Assembly: GCA_907163375.1 (NCBI GenBank)
Contig: CAJQUW010005533.1
Span: 2,195,001 to 2,259,000, forward strand
Reading direction: 5' to 3'
Source of the DNA: Prostheceraeus crozeri
Taxonomy: Eukaryota > Platyhelminthes > Polycladida > Euryleptidae
Length of the DNA: 64,000 nt
Shown: in pieces, positions 50,301 to 62,300 of the stretch
How the letters are laid out: the number at the start of each line of letters is the position of its first letter
Numbering within the stretch: the stretch's first letter is position 1
Position numbers and translations under genes: made by a program
Notes under the pieces: generated by a model
Database searches by the model: none
Told to the model about the DNA's origin: nothing
The model's input: the letters and a program-made list of their open reading frames with translations, nothing else

Positions 50301-53300
50301 GCAATCTATGAAAGTTTTACCAACATAAAGTTGTTGACATAAAGTTTCTTACACCGCAGTTCATGTTTACGACTTTCATTTGAATGTCAGATTTGTATGT
50401 TCATCTGTCTATGATGAGTGTAAACGTTGTCACAGTTCTCCTTTATTTCCCTAAACTAGTTGTGACACTTTTGTGTTTCACTTCATCTAGCAGGTTGATT
50501 TTTATCTCACACATAATGTTTCCTATCTCATATGCATTCGACTAACAACAAGTTGTTATGTCTATACTTGTATGCTGTCGATGCAGAGTGCAAACACGCT
50601 GTCTGTCTTTATTTACAAAACACACACACATTCAATTTGATAAAGGCAAACAACACATTTAGTAAAGCTGGTACGCTAACGAGTGTGACTGCAGAAACAT
50701 TTCATAAAACTTTTTTCAACGTTCGCTAAGTTTCACAACAACCTGTCAAAGACTTCTTACAAAACTTATTTCAACATTTGCATTTATGCGAACATGTGCT
50801 TCACATATTCTACACGAACGGTTAACGCATGTAATATAAAACCCTAAATCCAACCGTAGAGGAGCCTAGCCTTGGATGATGGACTTTACAACCCACGCGA
50901 TTCAATGTCATGGAATTACACTCAACGTGTGTGACAACATCTGGTTTTATAAAACATTCAACACTTATTCCTATCCATCTCACTTTTATATCCAACATGT
51001 TAAACTTAGATTTGATGTCAACCACTCAAGTCGTCAAAAACTTGCAGGCGTTGTCTAATATTCAATTCATTCTGTACACAGATTCGCTTTACTTCACATC
51101 CAAAGTTAATGACCACCTAACAGATGGATTCACTCTGTATTTACACTTCACCGTTTGTGAAAAGACTGTCACATAAAACATTTTACACACTGCAGTCCGG
51201 ATCTCAACTAAGGATAAAAACATTCTAGTGCTGTGGTGAACACTGTTTTCATATAACATTCTAAACTCTCATTGCAGTAGAAAACTGCTTTTAGTAAACC
51301 TGATGAAGCGAATCTAACAGTCATGGAGTTTGAATTTTCTAATAGGGAAACATTTGCCAACTGTCACCAATAAAACTTTCTAACACTGTGAAAGTAAGTT
51401 ACAAGACAATCTACACTGTGCAGTAAAACCTTTTCGATAAAACTTTCTAACACTGTGAAAGTAAGTTACAAGACAATCTACACTGTGCAGTAAAACCTTT
51501 TCGATAAAACTTTCTAGTGCTGTGAAAGTAAGTTACAAGACAATCTACACTGTGCAGTAAAACCTTTTCGATAAAACTTTCTAGTGCTGTGATGAGTTCG
51601 GTCAGTCATACAACGTCAATGATCAAACATTATTTTCACAAACGTGTGTCGCGGTAATATTATTTGACTACACTAACGCCTACATTTCATAACACTTGTG
51701 TTTCATAAAACGCCATGATCAAATTTTCGAACTATACATCAACCTGTGTTGCAGTAAAACCTTTGTACAACATGATACACTTTCTGATTAGACTTACGAA
51801 TACAACTTCAATGATCAAACTCTCTAACTATACATCAACCTGTGTAGCAGTAAAACCTTTATACAACATGATAAAGTTTCTGACTACACTAACTTTGCTT
51901 TTTCAAACCATGCTACACTTTCTGATGACACTCACGAATACAACTTCGATGATCAGACTTTACTTTCTCTAACATGAGTTGTAGTAAAAACTAGTTGACT
52001 ACACTAACGCTTACATTTTATGACATGTGTGTTTCATAAAACATCATGATCAAACTTTTCTAACTATACATCAACCTGTGCTGCAGTAAAACCTTTGTAC
52101 AACATGTTAGTTTCTGATGACACTGACAAGAGCTTGTTCACTAGCGAAGAGAGAAGTCTGTTGTGTTGCGTGTGGCGCATGAATGTCCTCCCTTCATTCC
52201 ATTCATCATTTTTCTTCCCCTCTGCATTCCATATCCGTAGATATGTGGCGGGCTTGGGACCGCTTTAGCTGCATTAGAAGGTTGGCCCTTAAGAGAGCCC
52301 ATGGGTCGTTCTCGGGACGTGGGATGTGGTGGGCTTATGACTTTTTCAGTTGGCCTGCAATGAAAGAAGTAAGAATGAGAAAGATGGTACAATGTTATGT
52401 TCCAGTCATAATACTTACGAAATTTGTGCGGCTTCCTATAATCTACACGGATGTCCTCCTTGTGATGTATTTTGATGTGATAACATCGGACATCCGTGCA
52501 GTTAAAACATTCTTGCGATGTATCAGGAGTCACATCTCCATAAATTAATGGCCGCTCCGGGACATAGCCCACCACAGGAATGTGAAGGGCGGTGACCGTT
52601 TCAGGCGACACTTCCGACTGCATACTCAACTGACGCTCCAACACTCTCACTCGTTCCATCGCCTCTTCCTTCAACTCACGCTCTCGACAGACCGACTTCT
52701 CACAACTCTCCAACTTCGACTCAAGCGTCTCCCTCAACTTTCTCTCATTCACCAACTTCTGCCTCGCCTCAAACAACTCTCTCTTCACACTCGCAAAGTC
52801 CTCCGACTCTCTCTTCAAGCGATCCCTTTCCACAGTCACTTCTTTCAACGTACACTTTGCAGCATTCAACTTTCCCTGCAACCTGTCACACTCATTCCTC
52901 ACATTCCCATACGCCAGCGCATCATTCTTCGTCAACACCACTTTACTCGGCACACTCGACTGACTCACTCTCACAACACAATTAGGCATCACACGCTCAT
53001 CTCTCGGCGACGATTGAGCCCGTGGCTTTGCCAGTGGCTCAATCGACGCGACAGCTCGCTCAAGCTCAACATCATCACTCAACCTCTCAACACACCCCTT
53101 CTTCGTTACAACGCTCTCCATAGCCTCATCGTCATCATCATCATCACTCTCAACAATCAACTTCCTCTTTACTTTATTCACCACTTCATCATCATCCAAA
53201 TCCACATTCACGACTGGGGAACGTACTGGTTCGCCTTGAACAAATGCGCTCCCCCGCTCACCACTCAACACTTGACTCATCATTTCCTTCCCAATCACAC

Positions 53301-56300
53301 GCAGAGGACAATTGGCATGAGCCTTCACAAACTCGACATCATACGCACTACAACGAACATCACACCACACACAATACATCACCATCAACACATCATCATG
53401 CTTCATCTCACCCTTCGTCACTCTCGCCAAGACGTGGCGCCTGAAACGGTCACCGCGGAAGGGCATGCCGCAACTACACTTAAAAATTTGTAATTTTTTA
53501 TTGCATTCCTTCGTCATTTTCAAACTGAAAAGAGAAGAAATAATGTGTTAAATTGAGACACATTTTAGTGCTCATAAGAGGAGATCGTTAAAGGATCTCA
53601 TCTAAAGTCACAGCTTGATAAAAACGTTTATGTGAAGCTATTACTGTATCTGCATTAAGACAGAATAATCCTAAGTTCTAAATATTTCAAAGTTTGATAG
53701 CAAACTTCGACAGAGCACTCACCGTTCGTCTTACAACTTGAAACAGGAGTGAAGCCTAGAGAGAAGCAGTGACTTATATACCCTCCCGACACAAAGCCTT
53801 GCCTTGGTCTTTCTAAATTTAGTCATGCTTTTAACTTGACAACGACGCTTTTACCAAATTTGGACAACACATCGACAGTTACTGGGCTATCAGTCGTGAA
53901 GGCCCATGCTATACAAAGACAGAATCGATAGTCGCCCAGTGCTATCACAAAGACAACTTCGCTTAGAGGAAAGACAAGTTAAGCTGATGAATCCGTCACA
54001 GGCATTTCTCAGAGGGGATCTTATCCCAACTCCAAGACCTCGACCCACAAATCCAACCTCGAGCGGACAGAGCGTGCGTCATGTCACTGTGTTGGTATCC
54101 GGGCCCCGATTTTGACATGAAAATCGGTGGAGTTATTTACATCAGGAAACAAGTCTCGAGCCGAAGCTCGCCTCTGACAACTTTGTAAATGTCTTAGTTG
54201 AATTCAGCAGGGTCGAAAACCCCAGAAAACCTCCAAAACTAGTGAATTTAAATTTTTCAACTTTTTAGCACTACTTACAACATTTTATAAGTAGTCTATC
54301 ACTTAAAGCAGGTCAATAGCAACCGAACCTTTTTTGAATCAAGTCAAACGGACTTGTAGAAGCAAAGTTACAAGCCTTTAAAGTTTTGGAGTCTTTTATG
54401 GCCTGGAGACGAAGGCCATCTCCTGGCGAACCTCTAAGTCTGACGCCTTAGCTGAGTTCAGCAATGAAATTTTCTAAGTCGGTTTCTTACAGAAACCGGG
54501 GATTTGGAATGTCCGAAGCTATCATCGGAGCTCAGAGAGACGACCTACCTCTGACAATCGCTCTCGTCTTAATGACAAGTCTCTGTCGGTTCCCAGCTTA
54601 TATAGTGTGTGGCGATCAGCTGATGACGTAACACCCATCATCCAAAAACTTTAAACCCGTCTATCTCCGGTTCTAGTGCTCCGATTGACTCCAAATTTTG
54701 AGTGTCACGTTTTCTCGCTCTCCCCTTTCATTTAAGACATCCCTCGACCCTCTACGATGACCAGAAGCCGAGATGAAAAAACTCTGTCGTTTTTTCAAAA
54801 AGTTCCAAAATCTTGGAAAATGCACAAAAACTCGATTTTTAACAGGCTCTCATTTGGAAACGGAGCCTGTCACGCATCTGAAAAGAGGAGATCCTAGAGA
54901 ACAAAGTGCGGTCTTGCCGCTGAAAGAAACCCGAGCTCTTCATTCACTTCCAATCCTCCACAATTCATCGTCCAAGTTGGCAAAAAAAAAAAAAAAAGCG
55001 ACATTTCACATTTGGACTTGAAAAAATCCTAAGTGTCGAGACCACCGTAGTGAAAATTTTCGAAAAAATTTTTTGGACGAATTTCAACCTGAAACCTTGA
55101 TAGAAGTTTGTTTCACATGATTCTGAACAACTTTGGTCTTTTCGACCAATTTGGTCAGTTGAGTCGTTGGGGGGGGGGGGGCGGTTTTTTCACCGAAACT
55201 TCACCGACCCAACTTTTGACGACAAACACGATGGGATGGGTCTCGGAGCTCAATTCCAACATTTTGAAAAAAAAAATTTTTTTTTTTTTTCATGAAAAAA
55301 TCCTAAGTGTCGAGACCACCGTAGTGAAAATTTTCGAAAAAATTTTTTGGACGAATTTCAACCTGAAACCTTGATAGAAGTTTGTTTCACATGATTCTGA
55401 ACAACTTTGGTCTTTTCGACCAATTTAGTCAGTTGAGTCGTTGGGGGGGGGGGGGGGGCGGTTTTCTCCTCACGGACCCATTCCTCCCAACACATCCTTG
55501 GCCATGTCCCTCACACTGCATTTCACATTTTGCACTTGCAGCCGCCTGATGACTCCGCCTTTCACCATTTGCACTTGCGTTCAGCCTGATGACTCAGCAT
55601 TTCACATTTTGCACTTGCGGCCGCCTGATGACTCAGCATTTCACAATTTGCACTTGAATTTGCAATGTGCTTACTACTAACCTACAATTCAAGTAGCATC
55701 AATTAGACATTTGGCTTAAACATTTATGCATTACAGCACAGGTGATTTCACATTAGACCGATGACGGTGGCTATAAAAAATCGTGACGATAATTATTCAT
55801 CCTCTCAGCTCAACGATTTATCCACTGTTCACATGGTAACTATTTACAGTCATGTTCTCCAAAGACAAAGTAGTTCTCAACATTGGTTGCTGCGTCAGTC
55901 AATCAGGATCTATTATTGTTTCAGGGCGTCTGCATGTGTGTTGAAAAGATAAGAGAGCTCATTATTGAAAATTGTTTATATGAAATCAGATCATGACCTC
56001 AGATGTGCAGAATTCTCCATTTATTTGACGACTTTCTGAATATTTAATAGAGATATTCGAGGAATATTCGCTGAGATACATCAGAATGTGCAGTTGACTA
56101 TTTTTGAGTGGTACGATCAAAACATCAAAAGATGCCGTGTCACAAAGTACTTTTCATCACTTTGTTGCTATTACGGAGCGAAATGACAAGATAATGGTGT
56201 TTATTTAAGAGCACTTCATATCTAAGACTCCAGGATCCGGAAACCGAAGAGGTGCGAAGTTAGATAAATGTCCTAATGAGAATTCCAAGAAAATCTAGTT

Positions 56301-59300
56301 TATTAAAAGTTCAGCAGTCCTCATGAATAATATTACTACTGAAAGCTTTGAGATTCACGGCAGCGCCATGATGTGGAGTAATGTAACAGATGAAAAACTG
56401 TGCGTCTTGTTGGATTTGAACCACTGACTTCTGGCATTATAGGCTAACGCTGTTGAAGATACAGTATCAACATATTGAAAGATGCACAATACAGATGGTA
56501 GAGCCACAAAGGCCAAAAGGTCTAGAGAAGGAAAATTGAAGCTGATATTTTGTAATGATATTTTTATATCCCAAAGCCTCCGCTAACCGTTGAAGTGACT
56601 GGTGGTTGGTCTGCACTCTCTAAAGTTCATATCTGTCTTGGGGTCTCTCTCCAGTCAGAGGATGGGCACTGACAGACGCACCTGTCTGTCTCATTTTCTG
56701 CCAAGACTTTCAGTTATCCTCCACAAAGGAAATGCTGCCTTGTGGAGTCGTCGCCGTCCTGCTGTTTCCCGCCTATATTGACGGAATTTCATAATTTTTT
56801 CTATTGTTTCCATTATTTTTAAAACTAATTCAATTCTGAATTTATCTTTCTTTCTATCGAAAATTTCAATGTTGTATCTTTTCTCAAAATATGAAGGTAA
56901 CTGTTTAATCCAAAGACGAAAATGCAACCATAGAGCCAACGACGAGATGCTAGTCAAAATTACTAATGATAATACACATAATTGAAAAATGCATTGCTGA
57001 AACACATTGCTGAAAAATCGAATGTACGATTGCTGATCACCGGCTCATGTTGACATCAAAAATTGCGTTCGCCTTAATGCTATCTTCCATGATTTTTGTA
57101 TCGGCCAAGACAGAGTTGGGACCGGTCGGCATTCGTCGACCTGGGCACGACCGGTGATTAATTTTCTTGACCGGCCCGTGGACTGAGAGGTTGGCCGGTG
57201 AATCTTTAGCCTTCATTGACAGGTCTTTTAATTGGCCGTTGGACGGCAGACGGGTCCCTGACCGGCAATAGTTTCTGTGTGGTATTTGTTATTTAACATT
57301 CGTCATTGAAATTCACTTATGTGACATGCAGGCTACATTAATAGTCCCAATCAATTTAAAAATGCATATTAATGTTTTTCAACTTTTTATAATGATGCTA
57401 AATTAGTATTGTCAAAAATCCCAGTTGTAAGAAAAATAATTTATGACTTGAGCTTGAACAATTTGAATAGTCTGACTTTCAATACATTGAATTAATTAAT
57501 GGCTTTGCTAAATTTGTAATCAGTTTAAAGTTGAAATGTTGGACCCATAGTCACAGAGTAGGTGCTCGTTCTAAATAGGCTCATCAAAAAGGCTTCACAC
57601 GTTTTCTCACCAGGACAGCGCTCGAAGTCACAGAAGGCGATAATTGCGATGAGGCATACTTAGTTTTAGTCTAATCCCCATTCAAGGATAATCCATAGCG
57701 GAGATTCTTGAAGAACAAGTTTGATTGCTAGTACGTAGTTACCACACTTGATCATTAAGATATTTTTGCATGTGATTTGTGAATGTGAGAATGTTATGGG
57801 CGTGAGAGCGAATTCCTGTGGCACCCTAGGATCCTGTGAGATAAGACGTATGAAATATTTTGATGGTTTGTGCGAAATATCCTACTTAAGGCATTTTACT
57901 AAAGGTACTTAAAGTAGCATAAACTAACTTAATGCTACAGTCCACTGTGTATTATGACGCCACGCTGCACTCTCCGCACTTCAGTTGAATCTATAGCGAT
58001 GGACATTGGAAATAATTGATGAGTACCTGTCCACGGTATTTAAGACGCGAAGGAATCATGTGCTTTTGCACAACCACTGATCAAGCTACTGTAAAACGTT
58101 TCTGGAAAATAGCAGTAGATTGTCTTAGCAATAGCAGCAGCAATTGATTGTCTTTGATTTATTGGACCAATAACAATATTTCTAGATATAATAGAAAATA
58201 TTTCATCGGCATCTTTTCGAATATGACGTAATAATTCAAAATGGTTGCCATTTAAATCTTAAATTAACCCCACCCCCTCCACAGCATCCAAAAATCATGG
58301 CTTTGAACATCTAAACTCTTTCTTTCCGATTTTGTATGACATTCCAATAACATGTACCCGATGTTTGAAAACATTGTTGTATTGATCTCAATTTTGTATT
58401 AGGCTGTGACAAAAGGCAGAAACATCATTTATGTATAGAACTGAACGAAAATATTACACATTTAGCGCACCCAGCAAGAAAAGATTGAAGAGATGAAATA
58501 AATAAACTTTTCAAACATGTTTCGAATTGTAGTCTCTCACCGCGCTCAATAATTTCGATGCGTATTCAGGATGGCTAAATTGGACTTTATATTTGACCTA
58601 TGTTGACTTGAAATCTGTATGGACAAAAGCCTTTGACAAAAGTCCTCAATATGAAAAAATATATCATGTCTTTGGAGTCACGGCGATTTCAAGATCCAAG
58701 TAGGCCTCTGAAGAGCTGAATGCGTGTAATGTAGTCAGGATTGAGGCGATGATCATAACATATTTGAACGATTGCCTGAATGATTCAAAACACCGGAGAT
58801 ACTTCAAGCAATGGAGTGGGCACATTGGCAAATCGAGCACATTGGCAAATCGAGAGTAGGCTATCACACGAATTTCCATTGAAGCTCCATGTAGAGCTTC
58901 CCGTGACACATGGCAACGGTCGGCCAAGGTTAGTGCAAATTTCAAGAGTTCTCAAAACGGATTTGTTTTTTAACTCCGTCCGATGAATATTGCAACAACT
59001 GCAAGGGTGATTTGAACTGTGGGACATGATACCCAGTACAATATTTGCCAGCTCGAGGTCAGTTGCTATGGCAAAATTGGAACCCATTAGTGATAGGTCA
59101 TTTAGACCACCGATAAGCTGAACCAGCACCTACAATCTAAGCACGTTTGTATAATTCTCTTGCACATCTGGGGCCATTGCTAGAATCATCATTTTTTGAC
59201 GCCTGTATCCTTCTATGACCTTGCGGCGGCACCTTGTTCATGCGTTGCTCTCTTTGGTTCAATGTAATCATAGACAATATCGCTCCTACACATTGTCGGA

Positions 59301-62300
59301 CATAACTTTAAAAAACCACCACCACCGTCCAGAACAATTTTTAATAGAATGCCATCTGTTGAGTGACGGTCCCTTCGGTGTAAAACTTCTCAAATTAATC
59401 ATTCAAGATTGTGACAAAAAAACAGTTGGTCTGGATACTTGCGAGCACGTCTGACTAGCAGTAGTAGTAGTGTAATCATTGTCACTGACGGTGAAGTATT
59501 CGTCCAGGGCATGGTTCCGTACACTCAGTTTGGATTTGACGTGAGCTTCAATGCTCCGTCTACTTTTTGTTGCTGATCGTATAAGGGACGCCAGCTGCAA
59601 AGTTTTGTTGCTGGATGAGTTCATTGTCACTTGTATAGTTGCCAAATCATCACAAGTCAACAAAGAGGTTGATTTCGTAGATGACTGTTCTGGTGAAACA
59701 GTAACACTTAAACGAGAACCACCAGTAGATAACAAAATATTATTGGAGTCACAATTCGTTGTTTTCTCTCTCAGAATGCTCGCAGCTAACTGGTCTCGTC
59801 CTTTTTCATCCGGTGCCATGCTGAGTAGATTTTCTTTCCTCGTTGCTTTTGTACAAGTTTAACTTATGCCCCGACATAAAGCGGTGAGGCAGAAATTGCA
59901 AATACGAATAGGTGCACGCGATGTCGATGATAAAGTAGAAGCTGATGAGGATGGTCGGCCAACTGATTTCTTCTCAAATTTCGAAGAGGAAAAAATTGTA
60001 GAACGGGCAACTTGACACACCTTGCATTCGCATATGACTCTAGAGCGGGTTACAGGCATGGGAGATATTCCGATAACAATAGTCAAACACATCGATGCTT
60101 TTGGTGGTTGTGCCTTTGCTGCATTCTTGTATCACGTTTCTACATGTGCCACACAATGCAGAGGGCAAGCGAATATCTCGGAAATTGTGTTTTTCTAGAA
60201 AATATTGCGTGATGATAGCTTCATTAGCTGGCGTTATCTTTAGCATTTCCTTGGTCTTACCCATGCAGCGCAAGCAAACAGCAGAGCGAGAATAGTCATA
60301 AACACGAGCGGAAGTCAGCATTTCACGCCAGCTTCGGTACGCTTTATGAAGAGACAACTGTGTGTGTGTGCAGAACAGTCGTCAGCAGACATGCGCGCGT
60401 GTTTCATTTAAGTTGACAATAAATCAAATTCCACCTTAGAAATTGACAACAATAAAACCTCTAGAATGGAAATTAAGCTTCATGCAATGCACAATAACGG
60501 CACATAAATCGCACGCATTTTCACTTAGATGCACCTGCCAACGTCTGTATCATTGGGTTAGAATCAGTCACATGAGGAAATCGAAGCTTTTAATTGGTTC
60601 TTCATGCCCCAACTTAGTTCCCTCGGATGTGCCGCGACCTTGAGTCAATTTCCATTCTAGCGAACTTCAGATAAACAAATTATTTCTATGAATTCCACAG
60701 AGAAATTCATTGTCGAAACATTCAATAATTCACAATTTAACCATAGATATATCGAGATCTTTGATTAAAGAATGGAAAGAAAGAAGGAGAATCACCTGGT
60801 ATTGATCAATTTCTATGCCTCATGGTGCCATAACCATAGATTTGGCCATGACATAACAGGAATCGATGGCCAAAATAGAATCAAGGTTTGCATCATAGAG
60901 TAGGCATACTATTAGACGCTTCTATTTAGATATTAATTAAGTTGTAGGGTTATATATCTAGGAGTCCATGGTTAAAGGTAGCATATAGGGGTTCAAAACC
61001 ATGGTTTATGGATACTTCGGGGGTGGTTTCCTATCTGTTTGTAATATATTTGGTAGCTCTAGAAGGCCTAGATTTTAAGATACTGCGATTTTAAGATTTA
61101 AATGGCAACCATTTTGAATGATTACGTCATATTCGAAAAGATACCGATGAAATATTTTCTAAGATATCTAGAAATATTGGTATTGGTCCAATAAATCAAA
61201 AAAGACAATCAATTTCTCTGGGGCATTTTTTTCAACCTAAATTTAGTTAAAATCCACCTTGAACGAAAGCATGATATTTTTTATGTCCTCAGAAAGTTAA
61301 AAAAACTTTACAAGTACAGACGATCTTCTTAAGATTTGTAATGCATTAATTCACTCAGTGCTAGAGTATGCTGCTCCTGTCTTCGTGGCCTTACCTATCG
61401 GGCCAACTCGGAAAATCGCAGGGGTGGAACATCGTGCCTACACAGACTTATTTGTGGTACCCGGATGCATCATGATGACAATTTGACCCACAGAAGAAGA
61501 CGAACTGAAGTACTCTTCCCATTTTCGTGTCCCCCTTTGTCGAACTGCGAAGTACAAAATGTCTTTCTTCCCCTATCTGAATGAATGAAGAGCTCAGTGT
61601 CCATCACTTCTGATGCTTCATGTGTTAGTCTACGCACCATTTCGTCCATTACTTGCTTTACTTGCATCGTGCATGTATGATTTTTATTATCTTCGATAAT
61701 ATACACCATTATTATTATTATGTTATTATATTCAGTTGCAGTGCAATAAGAGATTTCAACAGCCATGTAGCGATAAATCATTTGACAAATGTAGACATAG
61801 TAATGCGTCACATGAACGTCGTGCAATAATATTTATCAAATATGCACTACTTCTCTTATTTCATTAATACAAGGCATGCGAAATTTTGGCCGCATGATGG
61901 TCATGCAGCATTAAGAATGGTTATTATCTACCACTAAAAAGTTCTTCTGTGAAACTCAGTCAAATTGACGTAGCGTCATTTCATAAAGGAATATGCTATG
62001 AAGACCCTAACTTAGTATTTTATCGGCAACTCTGCTTCAGATTGAATAATATGACAGTGTGCTGAAACGTACAATTTGCCTCAACCGCGCTGTCAAGCAA
62101 TAGGGTAGTTATCGCACTCTAAGCTTCGTTTCGACCTTCGGTCTCGACGAAGAAGCCTAGATTGCGATAACTATCACTCAGTTATGCAATGAGGCAAACG
62201 CAAGTTACCACTGCATCTCAGACGCTCAGAAATCAAATGAAGAGGATTTTTTCCATAAAGAGGAGAATTTATTTATCCAACTTCTATCATGATATGTTCA

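Larger units (their letters stand above)
38923..55678. mobile_element. 16.8-kb palindromic element with 6-bp target duplication, Polinton-like ends, novel gene content
   Basis: The termini are AGTAGTAAGCAC at 38923 and its exact reverse complement ending at 55678. Both are flanked by a perfect 6-bp direct repeat AACCTA (38917-38922, 55679-55684). Inverted arms are 38923-46139 and 49789-55678; the length difference of about 1.33 kb is explained by five extra tandem units on the left. The single-copy centre is 46140-49788. AG/CT ends, 6-bp duplication and about 17 kb length match Polinton/Maverick elements. However, no DNA polymerase, integrase, ATPase, protease or capsid gene is recognisable, and such long arms are unusual. 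The arms are nearly identical, which points to a young insertion or to arm homogenisation. The visible genes look open rather than riddled with breaks. It may be a non-autonomous derivative or a separate group. Confidence 0.85.
49789..55678 (-). repeat. Right inverted arm of the 16.8-kb element (5.9 kb)
   Basis: Reverse complement of the left arm, with only two units of the 267-bp array. Gene, promoter and repeat features are all mirrored. Confidence 0.92.
58142..61214 (-). mobile_element. Decayed TIR DNA transposon, family not identified
   Basis: Inverted ends of about 121-125 bases, roughly 90 percent identical by eye: 58142-58262 and 61090-61214. Both hold GATTTATTGGACCAATA, TTTCATCGG and AAAATGGTTGCCATTTAAAT. 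Palindromic AATT at the very ends could be a 4-bp target duplication. Between them, minus-strand fragments of one protein are spread over several frames (58664-60357). Marks are [11 protein letters not shown] and CGTCRNV, then [23 protein letters not shown] and ICNFCLTAL; then [11 protein letters not shown]; then [20 protein letters not shown] and [18 protein letters not shown] recall similar unnamed proteins from cnidarian and other invertebrate repeats but cannot name the superfamily. Confidence 0.7.

Noticed and set aside
38923-55678. Palindrome as a pure assembly artefact
   Set aside because: A perfect 6-bp direct repeat at the two outer borders, single-copy centre, unequal arrays and small arm differences argue for a real insertion, although long reads should confirm it.
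38923-55678. Firm call as a complete Polinton
   Set aside because: Only end structure and target length agree; no hallmark gene is recognisable, so the family name is kept tentative.
56691-57005. Host membrane protein gene
   Set aside because: One hydrophobic stretch in a 104-codon frame with no promoter, splice or family support.
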